Of a stretch of 64,000 nt of DNA, positions 10,701 through 21,585 are shown one piece after another. Made by a program: the position numbers and the translations under genes. The notes under the pieces were generated by a model, which saw nothing but the letters and a program-made list of their open reading frames with translations, was not told the origin of the DNA and did no database searches. How positions within the stretch are numbered: the stretch's first letter is position 1; each line of letters starts with the position of its first letter. The DNA lies in NCBI GenBank assembly GCA_944548615.1, contig OX155978.1:6706609-6770608 (forward strand), given 5' to 3'. This stretch comes from Micropterix aruncella (taxonomy: Eukaryota > Arthropoda > Insecta > Lepidoptera > Micropterigidae).

Positions 10701-10850
10701 TGCGCTTGGATGTTCAACGTTCATACCTTGCAATACCGACGTTCAAACCTTATACCTTAATAGGTACCTATATATTTAAATATTATACTTTTAATTTTTG
10801 TTAGTTTTGACATAACCGAGTGTAGGAATTCCTATCAACTGGTTTGAAAT
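10701..10850 (+). repeat. LINE E 3' UTR, distal part
   Basis: Continues the sequence interrupted at 9677 and matches 51896-52030 (ATGTTCAAC, TTAGTTTTGACATA, GTAGGAATTCCTAT). A related tail without the upstream part lies at 41140-41225. Confidence 0.8.
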
Positions 10851-11085
10851 AAAAAATAATAATAATAAAAAAAAAACAAAAAAGTATATAGGATTTTCTT
10901 CTATTCACTGGCACTGGCAGTTTACTGATACTAATCACTAATGCTAAATATGAATCAGCATGTTTACACGCAACGTACAAGTGACAAGTACTTGTCATTA
11001 GCTACTAAGGCCTGTGTAAACTCAGCATATGTCTGGAAACTTACATTTCCTAAGAATCGGGAGAATGGGAGTACATACTGCCACT

Positions 11086-11880
11086 TATCCATAGAAATGA
11101 CTCGTTGGCCACTCGATCCCGAGCGATATTGGCAGCCAAATGGCGCCAAGGGACCGAGATAAATTCGTATACGAATTGCCGCCGCAACAGGTAGAAGCCG
11201 CGTAAGCGACTTCGAATCCACAACCAACATGGTGGACGGAGAAATATGTTCAAATTTGGTTGTAATGGCGTAAGGATGCCTGGCTGAGTGGCTATTTCCT
11301 GTTGTCTTGTGGGTGTTGTTGCTGGCTTACGGAGCTTGACTGTGGAATATATTTGTCCACCACAATCTTTGGGTTCACTCCATGGAAGAAAGAACGACAA
11401 CCGTCGTTATAACTTCCTGAGGTGGAGTGTTCACTGGCAGGAATTGACACTTCGAGTCTGTCTAACGGGCCGTTTTCAAGGATAGGTGACATTGAGGGGT
11501 GTCGATTACTACGGGCTATCCTGCCACCCCCGGGAGTTACAACAATACGTCATTCTGTTTCTCATGGAGTGAACGTAAATACTTTGTGGACTATAATCGC
11601 CTATCATTGGGGTGTGTCAATTGCGACATGCGAACCCGCCACTCCAGGGAGTTATAACGACATCATGCCATTCTGTCTCCCATGGAGTGAAGTAGGACAA
11701 AGTCTTTGTGAACAGCAGAATCCACTTTCAATCTACTTGAGAGAACGACATCTTACCGCATGTCACTGGGAAGTGAATCCAGCGGGCCGACGTCACGCCC
11801 TCACTACCAGATTTGACCATACTTCTCCATCTTCTGGTCTGGTCACGGATTCGAGGCCAGCTCATTAACTACCGCTGCTT
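11086..11880 (+). repeat. Degenerate family B copies, clustered
   Basis: 11086-11260 carries recognisable family B words (CACTCGATCC, GCGTAAGCGACTTCG). 11280-11880 has several diverged versions of the B 3' end (GTTATAACTTCCTGAGG; GTTATAACGACATC next to CATGGAGTGAA). GC-richer than its flanks. No coherent reading frame. Confidence 0.6.
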
Positions 11881-12134
11881 CTTAGGAAACGTACGAATCC
11901 AGACTCTCCCGGCTATTACACGGAGCGCACAGTCGATTGGCTGACGTCTTACTAAGCGCAAACCGCCCAGCTGCGCCCGAAGAACATCAACCGGGGGAAA
12001 ATACTTACCTGCCTGCTCAGTGCAGGGGGAACAAGAGTCCTTTCCGGGCTTGAACTCCTACATGGAGGCTACCGGATGGGTGCTGAACCGACTAAGAACG
12101 GGGCGGGTCATAGTGGCGCAAATGCACAACTGAA
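11881..12134 (-). repeat. Family B fragment, 5' part
   Basis: On the minus strand this corresponds to the B 5' region (ATCCGGTAGCCTCCATG; GTCAGCCAATCGACTGTGC). Flanks the longer copy at 12135. Confidence 0.55.
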
Positions 12135-12799
12135 GCTGTCAACTACAACGGGCGAACCCGAGGAAGGCTCCGAAGGAACCGGAAAGGAAGTTTTAACGAT
12201 ATTAAATCGTTTTGTCTCCCGTGAGGTGAGCGTAGAAGACTAGCATGGAAGAAGGGCGTAGAAGACAAAAACAGTCCACTGTCTAGTTACGCCACTCGCC
12301 TGTAAAAAGCCAACGCCTTACCGCGAGATAACCAGGCTAATCAACCAGCGGGACGACACTCGCTCCCTTACTTCCATTTGCAACCAGATTACTTCGCTCT
12401 CCCGACTGGTTACAGGTATGCGGTCGCTTGCTCCCTTACTTAGCGGTGATTCGGTGTTTACCGAATCTATCGCGGACCACGGCATCCTTTGCCTGGCTAT
12501 TAACCCGGTATTCGGTGGCCGATTGTTCGTTTCAAGAGCAGTTGCAGTAAGGATAACAACCAACCCCGCTCTATAGGAAGTAAAGCCGTTTTCAGACTCC
12601 ACCGTCGGAATGCACAATCGATTGGCTGACAGGAGCGCCTAAAAGGCAATTTCTAAGGTAATCTGGCCCGCAGGTCAGAGTCCTACTCAGGATCGCACTT
12701 CTGCGTGGAGGCTGCCAGATGGGTGTTGACCTGTGAGTTTATCCGACCTTAAACACATAGGTCTAAGTGGGCGAACTGCAACAGGGTTCATTAGCTCCC
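12135..12799 (-). repeat. Family B retroposon-like repeat, near full length
   Basis: About 665 bp. Read on the minus strand it runs from GGGAGCTAATGAACCC to the 3' end TTCGCCCGTTGTAGTTGACA. GC-rich and non-coding in any shared sense frame. Diverged from the younger copies at 48620 and 50274. Orientation is defined by the 5'-truncated copies, which all keep the GTAGTYGACA end. Confidence 0.75.
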
Positions 12800-12982
12800 A
12801 GGCGCAAATTCACAGGAACTATTAGCAACCAGGATATGTGATAGTAGGTTACCAACTACCTCCGCTTCTTGGGAATCGTACGTTACTAGACTCCCCTCGC
12901 CGGTTGACCCTTAGCTCAAAAAAACTGTCTAACTGCCCAATGGCCGCCCGGGCTGTTCGCGTTATACGCACCAGGCAGAAAT

Positions 12983-13580
12983 AGAGTTGTCAACTAAAAC
13001 GGGCGAACCCGTCACCTAAGGAAGTTTTGACGATTATTCGTTCTATCTCGCGTGAAGTGAGCGCAGAAGACTTGAGCAAAACAGTCCACCGTCAAGCTTC
13101 GCCCCATGCCCGTAAGAGGCCAACGCCTTATCCGCGAGCTAACCAAGTATGTTACCCAGTGGGCTTACACTCACGCCCTTACTTCCAATTACTCCAGTCG
13201 GTTCCGTTATTGGTTACGAGTTCGAGGTCGCTTGCGCGGTCCTCTTCCTTACGAAGCGGTGAAACGGTGTAAACCGAATCTATCGCGGATCACGGCATCC
13301 TTTGCCCGGCTGTTCACCCTGGATCGGGTAGCCGATGGTCGTTTCAAAAGCAGTCGCCATAAGGTCCGCAACCACCCCCGCTCTATAGGAAACAGTACTG
13401 CTTCCAGACTCCCCCGACTGTTAGTCAGAGTGAACAATCGATTGGCTTACGCCGCACGGTGCGCAGACCGTTCAGGAGCGCCAGAAGGTTGACTCCTAGG
13501 GGAACCTAGCCCTAAGGCCAGAGTCCTGCCCGGGCACGCACTTAACGCGTGGAGGCCGCCGGATGGGTGTTGAACTTCAA
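12983..13580 (-). repeat. Family B repeat, 5'-truncated copy
   Basis: Keeps the structured 3' end (minus strand ACGGGTTCGCCCGTTTTAG) but stops at the ATCCGGCGGCCTCC block, losing about 70 bp of the 5' end. Truncation on one side only fits reverse transcription from the 3' end. The strand opposite to the inferred transcript is open for 128 codons (13106-13492). Confidence 0.75.
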
Positions 13581-13931
13581 GTGTGGTGGTTAACTGCCAA
13601 TAGTATTTTATTTTTGTATGTTAGGTAGTGGTACTTTACATATTCAAAATGTAAGAATACAGTTTTTGATAATTAAACGTCAAAGAAGTTTCTATTTAAA
13701 ATGCCTACTGATATTATCCCTTTTAATTACAATTTCATAGTTGAATATATTTTATTTAGGTATTTCATTAAAATCAGCATCAGCATCAGCTGATATTTAT
13801 ATAAAAAATCAGCATCCGCTGATATTAAAAAAACCTGCATCAGCTAAATCCCTGATACGCACTACTCGATCCTAACTGCCTACAACTGCACGATACAATT
13901 GGAGCCCGAGTTCATCGCGGCCAATCCAGGG
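13581..13931. repeat. Spacer with ATCAGC-type short repeats
   Basis: Around 13770-13856 the words ATCAGCATCAGCTGATAT and ATCAGCATCCGCTGATAT alternate with AT runs, making small self-complementary units. No gene seen. Confidence 0.5.
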
Positions 13932-14830
13932 TAGTCATAGTCATAGTCATAGTCATATTTTATTAATTCCAAAAAGTACATACTGTGGAATACGTCATTT
14001 TACATTTTCTAGAAGTTATTACAACTTCATTACGTGTACATATACTTTTTATATGTAAAAGCAAGACACCATCGGATCAATTATAAAAATTCAATCTTAC
14101 AGACTCAAATAACAAAAAAAAAAAAAGATGTAAACAACATTTTTAAATAATCTATCAATAAGTTTTAAAAATAGTCAATCAAGAAATTTTAAAATAATCA
14201 GTTAATAAACAACAAGTTTTACAATAAAATCAAAACTACGGTGACAAAATACAGAACAAATTTGATAAAAGCTAATTTATTTTTTAAAAACTAAGACGGC
14301 CTTGTCAAATTCATCAAAATTATAGAGAGCATGCATGGCTAAGTTTCTTTTTATGCATTTCTTAAATGCAACCTCTTGAAGTATTTTAATTTCTGCTGGC
14401 AATGAGTTGAAAAATTTAAACCCCAAATATAAATATGATCTCTGGTATAAAGAAAGCCGCACTTTGGGGATTACTACATTATTTTTATTGCGAGTGTTAT
14501 GTTCATGCAGACTCGAATGCTTTTCCTCGTTTTTCAAATTTGCTTTAGCATAAATTATGCACTGATATATAAATTCAGATTGAAATGTTAATATTTTTTT
14601 ATTTTTTAAGATCGGAGCACAGTGGTCGTCTCTTTTTAACCCAAATATCGTCCTGAGAGCTTGCTTTTGCAGTATAAAAATACGATGGCTATCTGGTGCA
14701 TTGCCCCATGTTAGGATACCATAAGCCATCTTCGAATGAAAGCACGCATAGTATGTGCTCATTGCGGCTTGTTCACCGGTATGCTTGAAGCTGGTTAGTT
14801 TAAAGTTTTGTTAAGCAACCGGCCCTCGAA
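13932..14830 (-). mobile_element. 5'-truncated LINE, minus strand
   Basis: The 3' tail (13932-13955 on the plus strand reads as repeated AGTCAT) is a short tandem repeat typical of CR1/Jockey-like tails. It is followed by an AT-rich 3' UTR to 14276 and a coding remnant. Confidence 0.75.
14277..14762 (-). pseudogene. LINE reverse transcriptase C-terminal remnant, 161 residues
   Basis: Open frame with the usual C-terminal order of Jockey/CR1-like RTs: YYACFHSKMAYGILTWGNAP, FILQKQALRTIFGL, then SLHEHNTRNKNNVVIP and YLGFKFFNSLPAEIK. The catalytic palm is absent. The segment around 14700 is almost identical to 42905-42978, so at least two fragments of this family lie in the window. Confidence 0.85.
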
Positions 14831-15149
14831 TATACACGCAAACTCTGAACTGGTAGCATTAACATTAATCTGGTATTATTTAACGGGTTAATTATTGGAT
14901 GGGAGTCGCGTAACAGCTATGGAAAGGAGTTATGCAGACGTTTATGATTGGTGATACACACCGATTAATTGCTTTCAGAGAGAGAATCGTAAATGTTTTG
15001 ATAGTAGCCACTTTTAAGATTTAATAGAAGGTAATTCAATTTAAATTCAAATTTAGGAATAATCACTAGATACTATTTACCCACCTACCTGGGTTACCAA
15101 CTTCCGTGCCATGTTCGTTATATCGTCTGTCTCGTTTTAATTTGACTGC

Positions 15150-15700
15150 CCCTTAGCCAAACATGTAGGAGACCTAAGTTTGAAATTTGTCTCCGACAGT
15201 GCCTTCGTGCTGCAAACGCTAGCAAAAAATACTATAACCTCTGTCCTTGTACTGGAATGCCACAATGCGCTTCAATCCATTGCAAGGTCAACTAGAGTGA
15301 CCCTGCAATGGATTAAAGGGCACAGCGACTCACTGGGCAACGACGCGGCAGACGAACTGGCCAAAAGGGGATCAAAGAAAATAGTATATAGACCGGAACC
15401 CTTGATGCCCATACCCAAGGCCCAAATAAAAACATAACTACGCAGGAACACCGAGGAAAGCCACCTTACAGAATGGAAATAAACGCAGGATGCAGGCAAA
15501 CAAAGAACGCGGTTCCGGAAGCGTCTAAAAAACTTTCCCGCAACCTATCCAGATTAAAGAGGGACAAAATCCGTCGTCATAGGTACTATGACAGGCCACT
15601 GTCCCCTAAACAAACACCTGTTTAACATAGGTGTGACAGACAGCCCTCTATTAAAATTATACGATATTAGACATCTCTAAAAACTGTGCATCTTGGCTAT
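15150..15700 (+). pseudogene. LINE RNase H domain and C-terminal fragment
   Basis: The frame 15180-15437 has RNase H features: VSDSAFVLQTLA with a catalytic-type aspartate, then VTLQWIKGHSDSLGNDAADELAK with the WIKGH histidine and the final NDAAD aspartate. Such a domain after RT marks I/R1/Loa-type LINEs. A frame change near 15440 leads to TMTGHCPLNKHLFNIGVTDS, the block before a zinc knuckle; the knuckle itself is lost. A related but separate C-terminal piece lies at 41730-42153. Confidence 0.8.
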
Positions 15701-15738
15701 TTCTATTTCTATAATAAATAACTAATGGATTTTTTATT

Positions 15739-16022
15739 TGACTAAAATGTATTAACTATTTTTATTATTAGGTACATATATGAGTAACATATTGACTCTT
15801 TTTATTATTAGGTACATGTATGAATAACATATTGACTATTTTTATTATTAGGTACATAATATGAATAACATATTGACTATTTTTATTATTAGGTACATAA
15901 TATGAATAACATATTGACTCTTTTTATTATTAGGTACATGTATGAATAACATATTGACTATTTTTATTATTAGGTACATAATATGAATAACATATTGACT
16001 ATTTTTATTATTAGGTACATAA

Positions 16023-16024
<2 letters not shown>
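15739..16024 (+). repeat. 40/41-bp minisatellite, left part
   Basis: About seven copies of a unit containing CATATTGACTATTTTTATTATTAGG (split here across two words), spaced 40-41 bp. Two variants alternate (GGTACATGTATG and GGTACATAATATG). The array is cut by a LINE and resumes at 16585. Confidence 0.85.
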
Positions 16025-16053
<29 letters not shown>

Positions 16054-16584
16054 TAGGGAAAACATACAGCGCTACAAAAAAATATTACAATTACATTAAA
16101 TACAATATTTCTGGCCGATGACATGCTTTCAACAATAGTTTTAGTTAGTTAAGTCTCCAATACGCACAGTGCATTCTGTGGGGGTTGGGAGGGGAAAAAG
16201 AAAGGAAAAGGAAGGAATGGGTGTTAATAGATTTTAAGTAATAATGTGCAGTACAAAAAATACAAATTTGAAAAATTTGAAAAGTTAAGAAAATTAAGAA
16301 AAAATTACTCCATCATATAAACCATCATATACAGTTATCATATACAGTTAAAGAACAGTATCATATACAGTTAAAGAGCAACGAACGAAAAACCAAGTAG
16401 TCCCTAAGTCAATAGTATCCCATGAGAAATGTCTATGTCGCATTTTCGATTAATTTTAAGTATATGCTTTGCTTAAATTTTTTCTCCTTCATGTTAAATA
16501 GGTCGATATTCTGGAAATGTTTATCGTAAGTTGACATTAAGCGGTACATGATGGAATTCTGGGCATACCTAGTACGGACGCATT
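16025..16584 (-). mobile_element. 5'-truncated LINE inside the minisatellite
   Basis: Minus strand: a C-terminal peptide RYAQNSIMYRLMSTYDKHFQ begins at the right edge. A 3' UTR follows, then the end TAGCGCTGTATGTTTTCC and a tail of AAAT repeats next to 16025. The same 3' end occurs at 60590-60640. A small tandem repeat (TATCATATACAGTTA, three times, 16315-16377) lies inside. Confidence 0.75.
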
Positions 16585-16642
16585 AATATGAATAACATAT
16601 TGACTATTTCATTATTAGGTACATATATGAATAACATATTGA
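16585..16642 (+). repeat. 40/41-bp minisatellite, right part
   Basis: Resumes the array (AATATGAATAACATATTGAC) after the LINE insertion; one to two units. Confidence 0.8.
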
Positions 16643-17037
16643 CTATTTTTTTTTATAAAATCGAGCTGTATTTTGGGTTGGCTTGAAGATCGTTCTTATA
16701 TCGAAACTGTTTAGCATCTTACTTATTCGATCTGTCACACCCTTGACGTATGGTTGACGTATGCTCGGTTTCTGAGTTTCGTCTGTATTAGATCGTGTGC
16801 GTGTTTCGTGATATTTTCCGTATCCGTTTCTCCTAAGGACATCACTGACATGTTCCATCTCCCGCGAAAAATGCTCAGCGTCGCGTATATCGCGTGCTCG
16901 ATTCACGAGCGACGTTTGCACTGAACGTAGATGGTAGGGATGATGCTGTGAGCTTGCATGCAAATATCTGTCCGTATGTATGGGCTTCTAATATACCGTA
17001 TATCCGAGAGTATTATCACTTCTCCTCGTCACATTTT
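16643..17037 (-). pseudogene. Penelope-like element RT C-terminal fragment
   Basis: Minus-strand translation has the post-palm order of Penelope-type reverse transcriptases: LGYTVY, a stop, KPIHTDRYLHASSQHHP, then RARDIRDAEHFSREMEHV, LRRNGYG and YVKGVTDRISKML with SFDIRTIFKPT. The palm is missing upstream and the GIY-YIG endonuclease is missing downstream. The in-frame stop within the YRKPTHTDRY-type block shows decay. This lineage differs from the element at 31448-33042. Confidence 0.85.
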
Positions 17038-17150
17038 CACTCGGCAAATTCGTTTCTATCCTATTTATAATGTCAAACAACCGCTATAGTCTTCGATTTT
17101 AAACTATGTAGTAGTTTTTAAGACAATAAATGATTTGATTTGATTTGATT
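17038..17150 (+). repeat. LINE 3' end with GATTT tail
   Basis: Starts with the family C terminal block (TTTCTATCCTATTTATAATG) and ends AATAAATGATTTGATTTGAT, a tail also seen at 28984-29042. It links family C to a LINE 3' end. Confidence 0.65.
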
Positions 17151-17250
17151 AGTTTGAAAACCTTTCGTCCGGTCTGCCGCTTTATGTTCGATTAGTAGTT
17201 TTAGGCTGGAAAAGTGATAATTATTCATTCCATATTCCGCTCTAACATGT

Positions 17251-17310
17251 TGGGACCTGTCTCGCTCACATCAACTGATTCCGATTTTAGTTCACAGAGA
17301 AACGCAATCT
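17251..17310. repeat. MITE D end fragment
   Basis: Contains CTGTCTCGCTCACATC followed by GATTTTAGTTCACAGAGAAA and CGCAATC, one inverted arm of MITE D (8595-8833). Confidence 0.6.
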
Positions 17311-17384
17311 TTTATCTGTTAGACCAATTCTTCTCTGTCCAGTGCTGATGATTTAGGTACCTACAGACGAATCTAGCCGATATT

Positions 17385-18029
17385 TTTACTTTCTCGTCCA
17401 AGCAACGGCTAGGGAAAGTATTGTGAATGTACTAAAAAAATATCGAGACAAAGACGGAAATGTCTATTTTGAGCCCCCCTGGGACGATTAATAACCATTA
17501 CCAGATGGAAGTCTGTATGTGTGTCTCTCTGTCAGTGTGTATGTGTGTATTCCTCCACGATTGCGCCCAAAGGCTTCATCCGATTGAGCTGAAATTTGTT
17601 ATTCAGGCATAATTTGGCCATGGCAAGAGTTAAAAAGATTGTAGTTGAAATCGATCCACCAGGAGGCCCACTAGTCATATATCTATCTCGAAATATTGGA
17701 CTTAGAAACTTGACATATGGTTCACACATGCTTTGTTAAGCCAAAATCACAATGTGAAATTTTGGTTGGAATATCTCAAATAAACGCTACACTAATAATA
17801 TTTAAATTCCGCCACACATTTAAAATAAATATTACCGATTCGTAGGTACTAGGCCCAAACCCGCCCTTAGCCGAGAAACGAACCGCGCCGATTAAGGCGT
17901 CGCAACGGAAACCAACCGAGTTCGACCGCCGGCCAAGAGAGGTTGCTCATTGATTTTAATTAGGACATTAATATTCAGATGAAATCAGTCCTTGACTACT
18001 TGCCAGGAAACACTTGGGGTGACACAATA
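17385..18029 (+). repeat. Family A repeat, copy interrupted by family B
   Basis: The most complete 5' region: TTACTTTC/GGAAAGTA hairpin, the ATATCGAGAC block, a TG-rich tract and the core. It runs to TGGGGTGACACAATA, where a family B element has inserted. The 3' terminal word is duplicated at 18727-18741. Confidence 0.85.
18015..18029 (+). repeat. 15-bp target duplication, left
   Basis: TGGGGTGACACAATA; the right copy at 18727-18741 is TGGGGTGACACAACA, 14 of 15 identical. Defines both ends of the family B insertion. Confidence 0.8.
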
Positions 18030-18726
18030 CTTTGGGCGGTGAACAGTTTCGTGCAGCTTGGCCACAAGATCCGTTTTGTTTTCGAATTGGTTCAACCCAC
18101 GATTCAGCTCCTATTCAGAAGCCGAGTAAGACTCCCGTGTCTCAGGCCTCAGAGCTGGTGGACCGGTTTCTCCCGGCGGGATTGCATCCCGGCGCCACTA
18201 GACCGTTTGCGCACCGGTCGGCTTGCCAATCGGTTGTGCATTCTGACTAATTGCTGAAGCGGTCTGGAGACTATGGAAATATACGGTTTCCTAAGTAGCG
18301 GGGTTGGATGTTGAGCTGTTGTAATGCCACTCTTGAAATGACCTTGGGCCACTCAATCCCGTGTGGCGCTACGGGCAAAGACCGCCCAGATCCGCGATAA
18401 ATTATAACTGAATTACCGCTGTAATACAACAGGTAGAGGACGAGTAAGCGACTTCGGATCCGTAACCAGTCAGGAGGACGGAGGCATCCTGAAGGTTAAT
18501 TCCAGGCGGAGACATCCTGCTAAAACTGGTAGCTAGGGGATGAGGCTGCCCGCTGATTACCTCTCCCGGTGCCTCGCCGTAAGGCGTCGGGTTATAACGG
18601 GTTGCTGGTAAACTAGACAGTAGATTGTCTTGTCCATAAGTCTTCTACGCTCATCTCACGGCTGAAAGAACGATCTATATCGCTATACCAGCTGGGGGTG
18701 ACGGGTTCGCCCGCTGTAGTCGACAC
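18030..18726 (+). mobile_element. Family B element inserted into family A
   Basis: About 697 bp between 15-bp duplications. It reads from GGGCGGTGAACAG through GTCTGGAGACTATGG to the 3' hairpin ACGGGTTCGCCCGC and the end GTAGTCGACAC. No sense-strand coding region. A long duplication of this size fits target-primed reverse transcription rather than most DNA transposons. Belongs to the same subgroup as 50944-51606. Confidence 0.85.
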
Positions 18727-18741
18727 TGGGGTGACACAACA
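18727..18741 (+). repeat. 15-bp target duplication, right
   Basis: TGGGGTGACACAACA; partner of 18015-18029. Family A sequence resumes for a few bases and then stops. Confidence 0.8.
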
Positions 18742-19487
18742 GGTTTTTAAAAATCTTAGATCTATCAGTCCGTGGTAAACTGGTCTGAAGTCTTGTTATT
18801 AGTATTGCCTCTGCAAATATCATTACGAAGACTGCGGCATTAAAACATTTCGACAATCGTACAATTATTTCATTTGATAAAATCGTGAGTGATATCTTTT
18901 AAAACAATAATTACAGTTTTATATAAGATGGAAGATGCTGTTTTCGTATGAAAATATAGCCATTTGACATACAGCGTGTTACAAATATTTTATGCCTCAC
19001 ATTCATGTCAAAGTTTAATGGTTTGGGCACTATTGGCTTTGCGCTACTTTTACTTTCCCAGCAGAGGAAAGTATTGTGAACATACTTCTGTAAATTGTTT
19101 TATTTTTTTATTGTGAAATCACAATGGATGGGTTAATTGTCTTAATCTCTTACAACCAACCCTACTTAGGCGTGTTTATATGTAAGTGTGCGTGTAACAT
19201 GTGTGTAAGTGTGCGTCTTGTTATTGCATTCGATCGACAGAATTCAAAATGCAATTCCGTTAATTTTATCCCAATGGAATATGGTGACCCAGCCGGGAAT
19301 GGAGCCGGGGACCTTACAGTGTAAGATCAAGCCACCGGGCCATTAATACGTACACAACTTTTGTGCTGGTGACCATTAAGGAGTCCTCTCGTCGGGTGCC
19401 AAGCCTGGGTGCAAAAGCCATATCATGTTAAAACTTAGAACGGGCTATCATAACCTAATGAGTATAGAAAATCGACATCGGAAAATG
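18742..19487. repeat. Spacer with a family A 5' scrap and a satellite-core scrap
   Basis: 19041-19100 is a family A 5' end (TACTTTCCCAGCAGAGGAAA, then GTATTGTG). 19376-19412 on the minus strand matches the 118-bp satellite core (GGCACCCGACGAGAGGACTC). The remainder is unassigned. Confidence 0.55.
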
Positions 19488-20345
19488 TTTCAGGAAACCA
19501 CATTTCTTACTTTATGCTGATGACCTTAAAATTTTCAATAGGTACGATTGCTTCTGCTGATGACTGCTATGATATTCAAGCCGAGCTAATAAATTTACAA
19601 GAATATTACGTAACGAATAACCTGTACTTGAACCTAAATAAATGCAATGTTTTTTCTAGATCTCATCAGCCTACACATTACCAATATGATATTAACCCGC
19701 ATAAACTGGAAAGAGTTTCTGGATTTACCGACTTGGGTATAACATTTAATAGTAAACTTAGCTTCAATACTCATATCGAGCTAATGACCTCCAAATGTTA
19801 CCAGTTGCTGGGATTCATTTGGAGGGTAACGAAACCTTTCAAGGATTTCCGCGTTGTTATGCTCCTGTTTACATCGCTTGTCCGGAGTAGATTGGAGTTG
19901 GGCAGCGTGGTTTGGAATCCATGTTATGAACAATATGTTTCAGATATTGAAAAACCTCAGAAGACGGTTCTGAGGTGGATGCGTTTTAAATTCTTTCACG
20001 AAATAGAATTCGCCGATTACAACGCCCAAACTCACTTTTTTGAATGTCAATCTCTGAAGACGAGACGTACTCTTATAGATCTTCTCATTAATTCACTCTT
20101 TACCCATACGCTCGACTGATCTGATCAGTTGTTTCCCGCTGAACGTTCCGTCGACCCAAAGAACTCGTCGTTGTGATGTCTTCCGCCCGCCGCATTGTTC
20201 AACCAATAACGCACTATTCTCGCCGGTGCCCCGTATAATGCACTCGTATGTGAAAATTGTAAATTGCTTCGATGGTTTGCTTCTAAGTAAATTACATTTC
20301 AAGCAACTCGCCTCTGCAAAAATAACGGACTTAAAAAAAACCAAA
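19488..20345 (+). pseudogene. Jockey-like LINE RT fragment
   Basis: Begins at motif C (HFLLYADDLKIFNR), then changes frame to an open 201-residue stretch with YYVTNNLYLNLNKCNV, GFTDLGITFNSKLSFNTHI, FTSLVRSRLELGSVVWNP and a C-terminal ECQSLKTRRTLIDLLINSLF block. A further frame change gives NALFSPVPRIMHSY to about 20345. Everything upstream of the YADD motif is lost. The 3' UTR runs to about 20525 and ends AAATAAAGAG. Confidence 0.85.
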
Positions 20346-20547
20346 CTGAAATTAAAATAAAATACTTAAGGTATTAGAAGTTATAACAATGTAGGTAAAT
20401 TAATATTAAGTAGAAAACGTTTTTACATTTACATCAAATAACTCAATGTAATATTATCTATAGTACATAAGACTGGTGTAAATCTTTTGTTTTTTAAAAT
20501 AAAGAGAAAAAAATAACAAAAAAAATGTTCTGGTTGGGCTGTTGGAC

Positions 20548-20600
20548 GTTTAGGAGTCCCCTCGTCGGGAGCCAACCCAGGGTGTAGAATCAGGTCATGC
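20548..20600 (-). repeat. Satellite-core scrap
   Basis: Minus strand ACCCTGGGTTGGCTCCCGAC followed by GAGGGGACTCC matches the unit of the tandem array at 58150-59190. Confidence 0.6.
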
Positions 20601-20604
20601 TTAC

Positions 20605-20812
20605 CATAAAAAATGCAATGTCAACAGAATTGAAAATATTAATTTTCAACGTCATATGATAATATTTGAGGAGTTTCCTCAATTCATCATGGAAGTCATC
20701 ATCAGAACAGGATTTTGATAAAAGAGTTCTGAGGTAACAACATTAAAAAAAGATGCAACCGAATGGATAACCTCCTCCTTTTTTTGAAGTCGGTGAAAAT
20801 GAATAACGTAAA
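20605..20812 (+). repeat. Dispersed repeat of lepidopteran type
   Basis: Contains TGAGGAGTTTCCTCA (a small hairpin) and ends ACCTCCTCCTTTTTTTGAAG, then TCGG. I recall this combination from moth and butterfly genomes; the attribution is from memory, not from a search. Supports the taxonomic guess. Confidence 0.55.
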
Positions 20813-21326
20813 AAAACTACATGAATTAATATAGCTTTTATAAATTCGCCGTTTGTACTAATTTACCGGTTGGCTGTAAGAAATCGTAAAGCGATAAGCC
20901 CGCCGTTTGTAATAATTGAAAATTAAATTTAAGTTTTTCTTTATCATTGTTAGAGTTTTTGTTACAATACAGTTATTTTCATTTCTTTCTTCCTTTCAAA
21001 TACATCTATTATTTAGTCGTATAGGATCACTTTAGGAACATGCTGTAGTCAGCCGGCAAAAGTCGATTATTGCGGCGATCTGTGTAAGTCACGACTTTTA
21101 ACTCTGGGGCATTTTTGGAGCAATTCTTGCCTGAGAACGCCTCAGGTTACAATTCTCTCATCCTCACTAATTGAATCTATGTAACATTACCGACGGAATT
21201 TTATGTAACAGCTATGGCGAGATTTCATGCTCTCGATCGTGGACTCGATTAAATCGAATCAATTTCATTTCGATTCATTAAAATAAATGCGTCTATTTTA
21301 GGTTATCCCTTCCAGACCGGGTACTA
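20813..21326. other. Spacer without recognised feature
   Basis: Short duplicated word GCCGTTTGTA(C/A)TAATT at about 20849 and 20901; otherwise nothing recognised. Confidence 0.35.
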
Positions 21327-21585
21327 ATGGGCTCTGTTGCAGCTCGGCTACAAAGGCACATGTTGTTTATGGATCCGCCAAACTCACGGGTCAACACCCA
21401 TACGGCAGCCTCCATGCAGAAGTGCGTTCCCGGAAAGGACTCTGACTTGCGAGCCATTCTCTCTTAGGAGTCAACCTTCGGGCGCTCCTGAACGGTTTGT
21501 GCACCGTGCGGCGTCAGCCAATCGATTGTGCATTCCAACTGACAGTCGGGGGAGTCTGGAGACAGTATTGTATAACCCCGAACTT
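21327..21585 (+). repeat. Family B 5' part, 3'-truncated
   Basis: Runs from CTAATGGGCTCTGTTGCAG to GTCTGGAGACAGTATTGTAT and then joins family C. This is the 5' third of B, so it was broken after insertion or by the family C junction. Confidence 0.75.

Noticed and set aside
11086..13580. rRNA or bacterial contamination in the GC-rich cluster
   Set aside because: No rRNA core words recognised, and the same sequence recurs as family B copies bounded by target duplications.
17344..17380. Hammerhead-like CTGATGA (also 6064 and 58748)
   Set aside because: No GAAA and no third stem at suitable distance.
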